NCBI GenBank assembly: GCA_949282195.1
Contig: CASDOW010000008.1
Location: 18,907-82,906, forward strand
Source: an uncultured bacterium
GTDB lineage: Bacteria; Cyanobacteriota; Vampirovibrionia; Gastranaerophilales; Gastranaerophilaceae
DNA length: 64,000 nt
Reading direction: 5' to 3'
A model generated the notes under the pieces. It made no database searches and had not been told where the DNA came from. It saw only the letters and a list, made by a program, of their open reading frames with translations. The position numbers and the translations under genes are program-made. The first letter of the stretch is position 1. Each line of letters starts with the position of its first letter. Below, piece by piece: positions 1-8,679 of the stretch.

Positions 1-612
1 TAATTTTTTTGTATCAAAGTTTAGCGATAAAAATTTTTCTTCATTTTCAAGAATTAATTTTCTTAATTCAATAAAATATTTTGAATCTGTTTTTATCTTT
101 GGTTTTTGTTTTAAAAAGTCGTTATCTTTGGAATTAAGTGCATTGATTATTTTTTTATTAAAATCTTTTATAAGTTCTGTTTGCACTTTTTTATCTAAAT
201 TCATCACACCGCTATACCATGAAATTGCGCATAGGCCTCTATTGTAGATTTTGTCTGTGTAATTTTTGTTGGTTTTATTTATGGAAACATAAAGCGCTAA
301 ATTACTTATTATATTTTCATAGACTTCTTTTGCCCATATTGCAGCTTGTGAATTATAGTGTTTTTTAATTTGATAGATTAATTCGTTTCTTTTTTCTTGT
401 ATTATTTCATCTAAGTTTTCAAAATCAATATCATCGCAAAGTTTTATTGCTTCATTATCAAATTCTTCTACAACATTAATTGCTTCATCAATTGCCTGTT
501 TAGAATTTAAATTTACATAACCTTTTTCTTTTGAATAAAGAAGTTCATTAATTAAGTTATCTAAGTTGTTTATAAATTCCAGATTTCTTATGCTTTTTGC
601 TAAATTGTTCAT
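1..612 (-). CDS. Phage protein of unknown function (partial, runs off the window)
   Basis: An open frame of 204 codons reads leftward from an ATG at 612 and is still open at base 1, so the C-terminus is missing. The protein is Lys/Glu/Asn-rich and predicted mostly helical, starting MNNLAKSIRNLEF. I do not recognise a family. It begins 10 bases after the stop of the portal gene and shares its direction, so it is most likely a further virion or head-assembly gene of the same late operon (inference from podovirus gene order). No catalytic motif or membrane segment is visible. Confidence 0.7.
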   Translation of the reverse strand, partial: MNNLAKSIRNLEFINNLDNLINELLYSKEKGYVNLNSKQAIDEAINVVEEFDNEAIKLCDDIDFENLDEIIQEKRNELIYQIKKHYNSQAAIWAKEVYENIISNLALYVSINKTNKNYTDKIYNRGLCAISWYSGVMNLDKKVQTELIKDFNKKIINALNSKDNDFLKQKPKIKTDSKYFIELRKLILENEEKFLSLNFDTKKL

Positions 613-622
613 TTTTTTAACC

Positions 623-2257
623 TTATATTATGCCAAACCTTGCCAATAAATCACTTCCAAAAGAATCAACTCCGCCCATGTTTTGCAGAATTTGACTTCC
701 TTCTTTTGCCATTTGTATTTGCGATTGTTGATTTTGGTTTTTAAGATTTTCTTTTCTTATTTTGTCCATTTCTGTTTTTGAAACCAATTGTGATGGTGAA
801 ATATTTGCATATGTTGCATAGTCTTCAATTATTTTTTCTGCATTTAATTTTTGTTTTAATATTGGGTCAATTGAATTTGCAATATTTGAAACAAAGGTTG
901 TAAATCGTTCCATACTTGAAATATTTGCTACTTTTTGTGCTTGTGCAAGAGTTGAAACAAATTCTATTTGAAATTTGGAGTTTGAATATTTATTGTTTAG
1001 AGGTTCTAAAATCCCTGTTTTAATTTCTTCGTCGTAAATCCAAAAAAGAATTTGTTTCAGTGAATTATGAATTTGTTCTAATAGGGGTGATAAAAGAACC
1101 ATTTTTTCTTCTTTTAATTCATTAACTTCTGTTGCTGTTCTTCCTCTTTCCGCTGTTGATAAAATCATTGCAAAAAGGTCGTTATAGAAATGTTCTTTAA
1201 TTATTTGTTTTAATTCGTCTTTTTCTTCTTTTAATTCTAAAATTCTCGGATTTACTTCATAAACAGGGCTTATACCTCTGCCGTTTTCATCTTCTTCTAT
1301 ATATGCTCCGGGGACATCGGCGAGTTTTTTATTTTTTAAACTGGCAGGACCCTTATAAGCCGGACAAACTATTTTTTTAACGGCTTTTGCATACTCTTTA
1401 ACCATTGTCATCAATTGTTTAACATCAGCTAAAGCGCAAATTCCGGGGGAATCTTGAGGGTAGTCAAAGTCGCTTGTAAAGCCGGATTCAAAAACAACAT
1501 AAGGGAATTTGTCAAAACCTTTTATGGATAAAAATTCGTTTTTCCCTGATAAAATAACAACAGAAACATATTTTGCAAATTGTGATGAAAGTCTTTTTTC
1601 TTTGTAATATTTATTTTTTTCCACATAATGCATTACTTCAAAAAGTTTATAGGGGTTGTTTTTAACAGCTTCTTTAATTACATCAGGGCAATTTTGCCCG
1701 TAATTTTCATAGATATTTTTAGCAGTTTCACTGTATACCCTGCAAAAAGTGTCGACTATACCTTGGGAGTTTTTAGCGTAATAGTATGAGCCGATTGGCA
1801 GAATTCTGAAATTAACTACATTTTCATAATCTGATTCAAGACCTAATGCGCTAAACCCGAATACACCCAATTGTTTGTATATTTCAGGTAAACACTGATA
1901 AAAATTCGAACTGTACAGTATTTTTCTTGTTAGCTCTTCTTGTTTGTGGCACCATTTTTTTAGATAAAAATTATTTTTTTCATCATTGTCGTCAAATGTT
2001 GTTTTAAACCAGCGAGTTGTCGGGCTTGTTGCGCCGCTCATCATACCTGACGAGAAATTTCTCAGTGCAATCAATGGAGTGGAATCTATAATTTTTTTGC
2101 TTTTTGCAATCGGTTTTCTTATGTTTCTAACAAGAAACTGCGTGCTTCTTGGAAGAAAATAATCGGACAGTTCTTGCAGGTCAGGTTTTATAACGTTAAA
2201 AATTTCTTCCAGCTCCTGTTTCCTTTTTTGAAAATATTCAACAGTATAAAAGGTCAT
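623..2257 (-). CDS. Phage portal protein (podovirus-type head-to-tail connector)
   Basis: At 544 aa this matches the usual size of podovirus portal/head-tail connector proteins. In the family, twelve copies form the DNA gate at one capsid vertex. The N-terminal part has the characteristic pattern of a PR-rich segment (DYFLPRSTQFL), then an STPLIALRNFSSGMMSG stretch and a TSPTTRWFK motif. These match the aromatic/SPT-W-F block of head-tail connecting proteins. The C-terminus is Gln-rich and probably flexible. It lies between the small head-region gene and the partial gene at the window edge, and the large terminase is upstream, which is the standard packaging-module order. The family call is from motifs and context. 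Confidence 0.85.
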   Translation of the reverse strand: MTFYTVEYFQKRKQELEEIFNVIKPDLQELSDYFLPRSTQFLVRNIRKPIAKSKKIIDSTPLIALRNFSSGMMSGATSPTTRWFKTTFDDNDEKNNFYLKKWCHKQEELTRKILYSSNFYQCLPEIYKQLGVFGFSALGLESDYENVVNFRILPIGSYYYAKNSQGIVDTFCRVYSETAKNIYENYGQNCPDVIKEAVKNNPYKLFEVMHYVEKNKYYKEKRLSSQFAKYVSVVILSGKNEFLSIKGFDKFPYVVFESGFTSDFDYPQDSPGICALADVKQLMTMVKEYAKAVKKIVCPAYKGPASLKNKKLADVPGAYIEEDENGRGISPVYEVNPRILELKEEKDELKQIIKEHFYNDLFAMILSTAERGRTATEVNELKEEKMVLLSPLLEQIHNSLKQILFWIYDEEIKTGILEPLNNKYSNSKFQIEFVSTLAQAQKVANISSMERFTTFVSNIANSIDPILKQKLNAEKIIEDYATYANISPSQLVSKTEMDKIRKENLKNQNQQSQIQMAKEGSQILQNMGGVDSFGSDLLARFGII

Positions 2258-2258
2258 T

Positions 2259-2465
2259 TTATTCTCCTAAAAGTGTTTTTTTGTTTGGATTTTGATTATC
2301 TTCAAGACCTGTTGGTGATGTTTTTATATTTTGACTAAAGCCTTTGTTTGAATTAATGTTTGTGCTTTTCTTTGTTAATGAGGCGTCGGCTTCGTGACGT
2401 TGCACTTTTTCCTCTACTTCAGGTACTGCTGCTGTTACTTTTGGTGATTTTTGAATAAAACACAT
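2259..2465 (-). CDS. Small phage head-region protein
   Basis: A 68-aa protein sits between terminase and portal, one base before the portal start. It begins MCFIQKSPKV and ends with a KKTLLGE tail. A short acidic/basic middle contains RHEADASLTKK. Tiny proteins with an N-terminal MC and a C-terminal TLLG-type tail are common beside portal genes of podovirus-like phages; their function is not established. A good AGGAG-like site precedes the ATG. It is probably real despite its size, because the packing with its neighbours leaves no other use for the space. Confidence 0.65.
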   Translation of the reverse strand: MCFIQKSPKVTAAVPEVEEKVQRHEADASLTKKSTNINSNKGFSQNIKTSPTGLEDNQNPNKKTLLGE

Positions 2466-2483
2466 TTTATTATCTCCTTTCTT

Positions 2484-3806
2484 TTAATCAAACGGTTCAA
2501 ATTCTGCTTCAACATAGTTTTCATTGTTATCGGTGTATGGATTGTATGCGTTTAGGCAATAATTGATTGCATAAAGTGCCATCATAGCGCAATCAGCAAA
2601 ATCAGGGCTTTCATTGTTTTCTTTTCTTAGTTCTTTTTTATCTTTAATTGCTATTAAGCCGTTGGGTTTATAAACTTTTTTGATGTATTCAAGCTGTCTT
2701 ATTGTGTTTTTGTCTGTTAATTTCAAATATCCTTTATCAAGAAAATCTCTTAAAGCTAAATATCCGTCAGCTCTTGCATTTAGTGCATATTTTGATATAG
2801 CCTTTTTTGCACCCCTAAAACCGATTGCGTTAGGAATTATTTTTTGAATGCTTATCCAAATCGGATAACCGAGTCCGTCGGCGTCAATTATCAATAATTT
2901 TGGCATCCAAGATGAGTACAGGCTGATTATTTTACCCTTTGTTATGTCGGTATCTGCTTCTGACCAGCTATTTGTAAATTTTTCAAGCCAAATATTTTGA
3001 TTTTCCTGTACAAAATATTTAGCTACGCATAAATCGGCTCCTGATGCCGATAAATCTACGCTCATAACAGAATTAAACATAAAACTTTCATCTTTTTCAT
3101 ATTTTAAATTGATTGCGTCATCAATCATTTTTGAACTTAGAAGATATTCATTATTATTATTCAATGGGTATCCGAGCCAGATATGGTTATAATCATTCAG
3201 GTTGGTTTTTTTAGATATTTCTGCTTCTTTTTTGATTTTTTCATCCACATAAGGATTGTCAAAATAGCAAATGTTGATATGCAGACAATCATCTCTTTTG
3301 GCACAAAAATTATACACAGAATCAAATCTTGTGTATCTGTTCATGGTGAATATTATTACAGAATTCTTTTTTCTGATAGTAGGTACGATGACATCAAGTG
3401 TTGCTTTTGCTATTGATTGAGCTTCATCTATCCATAATATATCAATACCTTCAAGTCCTTTAATATTGACTTTTCCTTGTTCTCTAAAGCCTTTAAAAAA
3501 TATTTTTGAGCCTGTTTTTTTATGAATTAAAATATCTCTTTTAATTTCGTAGATTAATTTATATTTTTCAATTAAATCCAAAAAAACCGTTCTGACTGAC
3601 TCATTGATTGAGTTTTGGATTTCTCTGCCGCAGCAAATTCTTACATGGCGCATTTCCATTATATAAAGTAAAAATCTGGCTACACTTTGTGTTTTGCCTG
3701 AGGCTCTGCCGCCTTCTAAAAGAAAATAACTAAAGTTATTAAATTTAAAAATAAAAGGATATAATTTAGGTGGAATGTTTAAAATTTCCGGTAATATTAA
3801 ATCCAT
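2484..3806 (-). CDS. terL: Phage terminase large subunit
   Basis: This 440-aa protein is the ATPase/nuclease motor that packages and cuts phage DNA. Residues ~32-40 form the Walker A (GGRASGKTQ). A Walker B follows at ~125 (IDILWIDEA). The C-terminal RNase H-like nuclease shows the expected acidic positions, in SVDLSASGAD, LLIIDADG and SPDFADCAMMALY. The ASGKTQS form resembles the PBSX-type terminase group. It overlaps no neighbour and follows the probable small subunit by 4 bases. The protein appears full length. Confidence 0.9.
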   Translation of the reverse strand: MDLILPEILNIPPKLYPFIFKFNNFSYFLLEGGRASGKTQSVARFLLYIMEMRHVRICCGREIQNSINESVRTVFLDLIEKYKLIYEIKRDILIHKKTGSKIFFKGFREQGKVNIKGLEGIDILWIDEAQSIAKATLDVIVPTIRKKNSVIIFTMNRYTRFDSVYNFCAKRDDCLHINICYFDNPYVDEKIKKEAEISKKTNLNDYNHIWLGYPLNNNNEYLLSSKMIDDAINLKYEKDESFMFNSVMSVDLSASGADLCVAKYFVQENQNIWLEKFTNSWSEADTDITKGKIISLYSSWMPKLLIIDADGLGYPIWISIQKIIPNAIGFRGAKKAISKYALNARADGYLALRDFLDKGYLKLTDKNTIRQLEYIKKVYKPNGLIAIKDKKELRKENNESPDFADCAMMALYAINYCLNAYNPYTDNNENYVEAEFEPFD

Positions 3807-3810
3807 TATT

Positions 3811-4119
3811 TTAGCTGAAATCTTCTCCGATATTTAATTTTAATTGGGTTCCGTCTATCATAATTTCTCCCATTTTTACTACTGTGCCGATTTCGAGATT
3901 GTTTTGCGAATATAGACCCGCAATTTTTGCTTTGTTTTCAACTGCCCTTAAGGCAGCTCCAATATTAGGGTTTCCGTTTTTATCCAGACAGTTTAGGGCG
4001 ATTTTTTTGAGTTCGTCAAATTCCTCTATTGCTTTATTTTGATTGTAGGTGTCGTGTTTTTCGTTAATTTTAAGAGTATTTTGTGATTCAAATTGAATTA
4101 TTTTATTTTCATTTTTCAT
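3811..4119 (-). CDS. Probable phage terminase small subunit
   Basis: The 102-aa product lies directly before the large terminase, and its start overlaps the stop of the upstream gene in an ATGA arrangement, indicating coupled translation. The middle segment (NPNIGAALRAVENKAKIAGLY) resembles the C-terminal oligomerisation/tail part of small terminase proteins, where an ALRAVExKAKxxGLY pattern recurs. No clear N-terminal helix-turn-helix is visible, so it may be a short form. The call rests on position and this one motif. Confidence 0.55.
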   Translation of the reverse strand: MKNENKIIQFESQNTLKINEKHDTYNQNKAIEEFDELKKIALNCLDKNGNPNIGAALRAVENKAKIAGLYSQNNLEIGTVVKMGEIMIDGTQLKLNIGEDFS

Positions 4120-4496
4120 ACATCAATTTTTTTAACAAGAGCTTTATTTCCGCTAAAATCACAAGCATATTGTTTTAGGGCGATTATTTTTCCGTTTTTC
4201 TTGATTTCTTTATTTATTCCGTATTTAAACCCTGAAGGAGCTTTGTATTTATATTTAAAGCCAAGCATGGTTGAAACAACGTCTTTTTTATATTTTTCTT
4301 TAATTCTTGTAACTCCGCCGGAGTAGAAATATTGTTCGATAAATGTGTTTGTATTGGTGTCCATAAAAGATAATAAGGCAATATTTTTGTTGCATATAGG
4401 ACATTTTGCAAGGTATATTCTTCTGTTTGTGTAATTATCTTTGTCTAATAAAAACCAAATATCATCAGATGAAAATACACTATTACAATGACGCAC
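4116..4496 (-). CDS. Unknown phage protein with one CPxC knuckle
   Basis: This 126-aa protein is the first gene of the leftward phage block. It uses a GTG start at 4496, decided by a strong GGAGGAG site about 6 bases upstream; no ATG is available. It contains a single CPICNK knuckle near residue 32 and many Lys/Tyr residues. No second metal-binding pair is obvious, so a zinc ribbon is not proven. Its position before the terminase pair suggests a packaging or HNH-less accessory role, but the function is unknown. Confidence 0.6.
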   Translation of the reverse strand: MRHCNSVFSSDDIWFLLDKDNYTNRRIYLAKCPICNKNIALLSFMDTNTNTFIEQYFYSGGVTRIKEKYKKDVVSTMLGFKYKYKAPSGFKYGINKEIKKNGKIIALKQYACDFSGNKALVKKIDV

Positions 4497-4659
4497 AGTT
4501 TCTCCTCCTTTATTTTCGTCAGCCTCGTTTCTCTATCCAATCGGGATGATACAAATTTGAATTGTCCGAAAATCTATATTTTTAGAATATCATATTTTTT
4601 CAAAAAAGCTCGTTTTTTGCCTGTTTTTTGGAAGGTCTTACAAATTTTTGGCTTTTTTC

Positions 4660-4688
4660 TTGCTATTTTTTTATGTTTAATTTATAAT
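4660..4688 (+). promoter_or_regulatory. Promoter of tRNA-His
   Basis: A perfect TATAAT -10 box at 4683-4688 is preceded, with a 17-base spacer, by TTGCTA at 4660-4665 (4 of 6 matches to TTGACA). The predicted start is near 4695, about 20 bases before the tRNA. Confidence 0.6.
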
Positions 4689-4715
4689 GACAAGGCACAT
4701 ATTATGTGTCTATAT

Positions 4716-4792
4716 GGCGGGTGTCGCCAAGTGGTTAAGGCCCCGGATTGTGGTTCCGGTATTCATGGGTTCGATCCCCATTACCCGCCCCA
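4716..4792 (+). tRNA. tRNA-His (anticodon GTG), CCA encoded
   Basis: A complete cloverleaf can be folded by eye. The extra G-1 at 4716 pairs with the C73 discriminator, which is the histidine identity element. The acceptor GCGGGTG pairs with TACCCGC (one G-T pair). The D stem is GCC/GGC, the anticodon stem CCGGA/TCCGG with loop TTGTGGT, and the T arm ATGGG-TTCGATC-CCCAT. CCA is encoded at 4790-4792. It stands alone between the phage block and the GH77 gene, and its 5' side faces the phage genes. Confidence 0.95.
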
Positions 4793-4797
4793 TTTAC

Positions 4798-4823
4798 AAA
4801 AGACTCTTTTTGGGGTCTTTTTT
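4798..4823 (+). terminator. Rho-independent terminator of tRNA-His
   Basis: A 9-bp stem (AAAAGACTC with GGGTCTTTT, one G-T pair) and a 6-base loop are followed by a T run. It starts 6 bases after the tRNA CCA. It also overlaps the 3' end of the convergent GH77 gene. Confidence 0.8.
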
Positions 4824-6759
4824 ATCCTTCTAAAAACAACTTATTTGCTTCTTTTTCTGTCATAGGGCCATCAGTGCGCAAGATGTCCGCTGCTTGAGAT
4901 AATAAATTTATTGTTGGTTTATCGTCTATTCCTTTTGCAATCATTGCAACCTGATATACTTTTGGAAAATTAATTCCATAACCTTTTGACAGCTGTGAGT
5001 GGTAAAATCTTTCATAATCGCTTGGAATTTTTACTTTCCAATTATCTTTGTTTATTTTCCCTGTTAAATTAATTCTTTCTTCCATTCCGAACATATCTGT
5101 CAGAGTGAAATATTGTTTTTTTGTTGTGTAAACTTCGGCAATTTTTGCTGTTCTAAAATCTTCTTCTATCTTATCTTTTTGGGGTTGAGTTTGATATTTG
5201 TTAACATTATATCCAAGATTATTTATGCCTTGATTTAGTGAAGCCTGTAAGATATGAGCATGGGCTTGTCTTCTTTCGGGATTTCTTGACATATTAACTA
5301 ATGTGTCATTGTCATGGGACATTGGTCCAATTATAAATTTGCCGTCTTGATATTTTTTGTTGTTTATTAAATCTCTTGGATTTTCATCATATTCGGCATA
5401 TGCAGTTGAATACATGTGAGGATAGATATTTTTTGTTAAGGCTTTTGCCCTATCTGTACCATAGCCAATTAATTCAAGAACAAAATTGTCAGGGTCTACC
5501 TCTCTATTTTGTGCATCTTTTGCTGCTATTTGTATTATCTTAATGATTTTATCACCAATATCATTGATATATCGACCTTCCAGATTATCATTATAAATAA
5601 ACGGGCTGACATATTGCCAAAAGGCATCTAATCTCATTCCGTCGTAATATTGCATGAAAGTTTTAAATTTTTCATATAATAATTTTCCAACTTCTCCAAG
5701 ATTTGATTTAACAGGTTCTTTTGAATTATCAAGTAATAATTTTGAATAATCTAATGCAGGTGCCCACCAAGTTTGTATGTTATTTGTTTCTGGACAATTA
5801 CCGTCTTCAACGCCTATATAGTATCCTTCAAGAAAACAATTTGGATTTGCCCAGATTTCAGGAGTTGAAAAGCAAATTAGGCAATCGCCGTTTAGTTTAA
5901 TGCCTTTATTGTTTAATTCTTCTTTTGTTTCAAAATGTTGTTTTTGCGCCAAAAATTGACAGAATAAGTAAAAATCTATTGATGATTTAAGCTCATCCAG
6001 TCTTTTTTGTCTGTTTTTGTCTGAAACTTTATTCGAGAATAAATATTTATCTATGTAATCCCAGTTTTTCCAATCATCTCCATTTTTGCCTTTTGAATGA
6101 TATTCATCTGATATTGCATTGAAAATTGCTTCTTTGCGTATTTCTTCTGTTGTATTTTCTTTGAACTTTTCAAATTCACTTCTTAGAGCTTTTGTTTCTT
6201 CTTTTCTTATTAAGAAGTTGTTATAAGCTTTTTTTAGAGCTTGAAAAATTACTCCGTTTTTATTATCACCAAGCGCATAATCATAATCGGTTTTATATTC
6301 TCTTGTGGTTTTAGATAAAGGATAATTTTCATCAAGACTTTTTATATAGCTTTTATCTAATAATCGTCCGTATTTTTTTTGTGTTAATTTTTCAAGCGCA
6401 ATTCCTTGTATACCAAGCGTGAATGTAGTCCCTGAATAAGGGGAAACTACAGGTTTAAAAGTTATCCCGTCTGATTTATAGTCGAGATTTCCCTGAGGAC
6501 CCATTTGAATTTTTGATATAGAGGCGTTTTCTTTTAGAAAGTCAACAAAAGGAATAAATGCGCTTGAATTAATTGAAGACAATCCATAATTTTCACCTTT
6601 GTTTGTCGGTGAATTAAAGTCAAAAATTTGAGCCGATGTTTCAGCTAGCCCAAGCTCTTGTCTTGCTTTTTCAATCGCTTTAGAATATTTCTCTTTTTCC
6701 TTTGTTGTAAAGGCTCTTTTAAAAGAAAAATTGTTTAAATTCTGCAAATTTATTTTCAT
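4822..6759 (-). CDS. 4-alpha-glucanotransferase-like enzyme (GH77)
   Basis: The 645-aa protein is a divergent member of the GH77 amylomaltase/D-enzyme family, which transfers alpha-1,4-glucan segments in glycogen and maltodextrin metabolism in the cytoplasm. The GH77 signatures are GMRLDAF (nucleophile Asp, usual form RIDHF), LELIGYG in the place of the EDLG acid/base motif, and SHDNDT (usual THDNDT, third carboxylate). The C-terminus has RINLTGKINKDNWKVK, matching the PGT..NW block. The first ~15 residues (NNFSFKRAFTT) look like a short lineage-specific leader rather than a signal peptide. Together with the GH13 gene at 19.9 kb it suggests active glucan storage. Substrate preference is not known. 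Confidence 0.8.
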   Translation of the reverse strand: MKINLQNLNNFSFKRAFTTKEKEKYSKAIEKARQELGLAETSAQIFDFNSPTNKGENYGLSSINSSAFIPFVDFLKENASISKIQMGPQGNLDYKSDGITFKPVVSPYSGTTFTLGIQGIALEKLTQKKYGRLLDKSYIKSLDENYPLSKTTREYKTDYDYALGDNKNGVIFQALKKAYNNFLIRKEETKALRSEFEKFKENTTEEIRKEAIFNAISDEYHSKGKNGDDWKNWDYIDKYLFSNKVSDKNRQKRLDELKSSIDFYLFCQFLAQKQHFETKEELNNKGIKLNGDCLICFSTPEIWANPNCFLEGYYIGVEDGNCPETNNIQTWWAPALDYSKLLLDNSKEPVKSNLGEVGKLLYEKFKTFMQYYDGMRLDAFWQYVSPFIYNDNLEGRYINDIGDKIIKIIQIAAKDAQNREVDPDNFVLELIGYGTDRAKALTKNIYPHMYSTAYAEYDENPRDLINNKKYQDGKFIIGPMSHDNDTLVNMSRNPERRQAHAHILQASLNQGINNLGYNVNKYQTQPQKDKIEEDFRTAKIAEVYTTKKQYFTLTDMFGMEERINLTGKINKDNWKVKIPSDYERFYHSQLSKGYGINFPKVYQVAMIAKGIDDKPTINLLSQAADILRTDGPMTEKEANKLFLEG

Positions 6760-6810
6760 AGAACACCCTATTAATTTAAAATCTATGAAAATATTTTTTT
6801 GCTTTATAAA

Positions 6811-7764
6811 TTAAAACATTCCTTTTTTAGCAAAATAAAATGCAGCTAAAATTGCGGCAATTAAAGAAATAAATCCTACAATCATAAAACCATAGGGGTT
6901 ATGTGCAAAAGGAACAGCAACGTTCATTCCCCAAAAGCTTGAAAACATTGTTGGAATTGCAAAAATAATTGCAATTGAAGTTAAAAATTTCATAACTATA
7001 TTTAAATTATTTGAAATAATTGAAGCAAAAGCGTCCATCATATTTTCTAAGATGTTTCTGTGCATTTCAACCATTTCAAGCGCCTGTTTGTTTTCAATTA
7101 TAACGTCTTCTAAAAGGTCAATATCATCTTCTGTGAATTTAAAGAATGAATTAGGCTTTGCGTTTTGAGTTAAGCGCATGATTTTTTGAAGCACCATATA
7201 ATTATCTTTTAGTGCGGTTGTGAAATAAACCAATGATTTTTGCACTTCAAACAGTTGAAAAAGTGCTTTGTTTTTCATTGTTTTTCTTAATTCTTCTTCA
7301 ATTTCTTCTGATTGTTTATAGATATAATTTAAATACCTCAAATAAAATTTTGTTGAGCGGAATAATATGTCCAATAAAAATTTTGTTTTATTTCTTGTGT
7401 CAAAAGATGATGATGTATCTTTATTAAAAGAGCCGATTACTTTATTTTTCTTTGAAGCTACTGTTATAAAACCTCTTTGTGTAAAAATTATACCCAAGGG
7501 TAAGGTATCATAAGTTCCTTCATCTTCCATAACAGGAAGGTTTGTAATTATAAGAACGCAATCATCTTCAATTTCAATACGTGAACGTTCATCCACGTCA
7601 AGAGAATTTCTTAAAAAGCTTTCATCTAAGTTCAATATCAGGGAAACTTTTTGTATTTCATCATACGTAGGGTCTATAAGATTAAACCAAGACCCGCTTT
7701 GCGCTTCATTTATTCCTAATTCCTTAAGTTTATTGTCATCTGTGGTTTTTAATATTTCAATCAT
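6811..7764 (-). CDS. corA: CorA-family magnesium/divalent cation transporter
   Basis: A 317-aa inner-membrane channel of the CorA family, which takes up Mg2+ (some members move Co2+, Ni2+ or Zn2+) as a pentamer. The hallmark GMN is present in SSFWGMNVAVPF at the end of TM1. A second hydrophobic helix (GFMIVGFISLIAAILAAFYF) and a basic KKG tail close the protein. The N-terminal ~250 residues are the soluble alpha/beta and long-helix funnel. Length and topology are normal. The gene appears monocistronic, with a terminator-like hairpin just upstream that belongs to the preceding gene. Confidence 0.9.
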   Translation of the reverse strand: MIEILKTTDDNKLKELGINEAQSGSWFNLIDPTYDEIQKVSLILNLDESFLRNSLDVDERSRIEIEDDCVLIITNLPVMEDEGTYDTLPLGIIFTQRGFITVASKKNKVIGSFNKDTSSSFDTRNKTKFLLDILFRSTKFYLRYLNYIYKQSEEIEEELRKTMKNKALFQLFEVQKSLVYFTTALKDNYMVLQKIMRLTQNAKPNSFFKFTEDDIDLLEDVIIENKQALEMVEMHRNILENMMDAFASIISNNLNIVMKFLTSIAIIFAIPTMFSSFWGMNVAVPFAHNPYGFMIVGFISLIAAILAAFYFAKKGMF

Positions 7765-7825
7765 AATTAACCCACCAAATAGCGCCCTTACATTTATATT
7801 AAACTACACATAAAAAAATAAGTAA

Positions 7826-7860
7826 ACAAAAAAAGAAACCTCTTTTTAATCAAAAGAGGT
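7826..7860 (-). terminator. Rho-independent terminator (minus strand)
   Basis: Read on the minus strand, ACCTCTTTT and AAAAGAGGT form a perfect 9-bp stem with a 5-base loop, followed by a T-rich tract. It ends the 116-aa gene at 7894-8244 before corA. Confidence 0.8.
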
Positions 7861-7893
7861 AATTTAACACACACAAAACCATTCATATCTTTT

Positions 7894-8244
7894 TTACGCC
7901 ATCTCAGGGCGAGGTTCTTTGGCTAATTTTTGCGTTAAAGCGTGTTTTTTAGCCATTTGAGCTGCTACAACTTTTCTTGCAGCTTCTGCAATCCTTTCTT
8001 TCTTAGATTTAACTGATTTCATTTTTGTATATTGAATATTCATTGAAATCGCTTTTGTACAAATATCTCTTAATGCTTGATGTATTCTAAATGCTTCCAT
8101 ATGAGCATTTGCATAATCATTCATTGTTTCCATCATTTTATTGGGATCAACCATTGAACTTTGAATTATTGCATTATCAACTTTTAAACTTTGATATTTT
8201 TTAACTAATGCTTTATCTAATCTATCTTTTGCGCCAACAGCCAT
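7894..8244 (-). CDS. Hypothetical basic helical protein
   Basis: This 116-aa protein is Lys/Ala/Met-rich and almost certainly all helical, with no signal peptide or membrane segment. It has its own terminator and a start preceded by a GGAGC-type site. The Ala/Lys-rich C-terminal half (KKERIAEAARKVVAAQMAKK) could bind nucleic acid, but that is only composition-based. I do not recognise the family. It lies divergent from the zinc-finger gene at 8428. Confidence 0.65.
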   Translation of the reverse strand: MAVGAKDRLDKALVKKYQSLKVDNAIIQSSMVDPNKMMETMNDYANAHMEAFRIHQALRDICTKAISMNIQYTKMKSVKSKKERIAEAARKVVAAQMAKKHALTQKLAKEPRPEMA

Positions 8245-8351
8245 TTTAAAAAGCTCCTAAATATCTCTCGTACTATAATAAAGTATTTTTTTATTCAAAA
8301 ATTGACTTTTTTGTTCTTTTTTGTTTACAAAACTTAATATTTAATTTTTGA

Positions 8352-8379
8352 TTTACTGTAATTTAATATTGTATATAAT
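8352..8379 (+). promoter_or_regulatory. Promoter of the 8.4-11.0 kb operon
   Basis: TATAAT at 8374-8379 with TTTACT (4 of 6) at 8352-8357 and a 16-base spacer. The predicted start is near 8386, some 40 bases before the TTG start codon of the zinc-finger gene. Confidence 0.5.
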
Positions 8380-8427
8380 CGAAAAATCTTATAGAATAAT
8401 ATTAACAGCTATTATGAAGGAGAAATT

Positions 8428-8679
8428 TTGGAAGATAAGAAAGTAGTGTCTTTTGAAAAAAAACATTCAAAAGCTAATGATAAAACTCAAGAAATAGAAT
8501 ATTGCAGTTTCTGTAAAAGACCAAATACGCAGGTTCCTAAAATGGTTAAGGGTCCGGGTGTAAATATATGTTCTGAATGTACTTTGATTGCTGTTCAATA
8601 TTTAATTCTTCAAGACGGCTTAATGAGTGCCGAAGCGCAAAAAATTCTTGATTTATTATGGGGTGTATCCAGAAAATAA
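8428..8679 (+). CDS. Stand-alone ClpX-type C4 zinc-finger protein
   Basis: The 83-aa product carries CSFCKRP and NICSECT, a CxxC-x(n)-CxxC finger with the KGPG spacer typical of the N-terminal ClpX zinc-binding domain. That domain dimerises and recruits substrates. No AAA+ ATPase follows, so this is a free-standing finger. The start is TTG at 8428, chosen because AAGGAGA lies 6 bases upstream and no in-frame ATG exists. Its TAA overlaps the next ATG (TAATG), so the two are probably coupled. It may be an adaptor for ClpXP-like proteolysis or a different protein-binding finger. Confidence 0.75.
   Translation: MEDKKVVSFEKKHSKANDKTQEIEYCSFCKRPNTQVPKMVKGPGVNICSECTLIAVQYLILQDGLMSAEAQKILDLLWGVSRK

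Noticed and set aside
3183..3416. Plus-strand ORF inside the terminase gene and many similar frames
   Set aside because: These are antisense shadows of clearly recognised genes and lack ribosome sites and motifs.
8658..8678. Upstream ATG of the helical-repeat gene at 8658
   Set aside because: It would overlap the zinc-finger gene without a ribosome site; the TAATG overlap at 8679 fits better.
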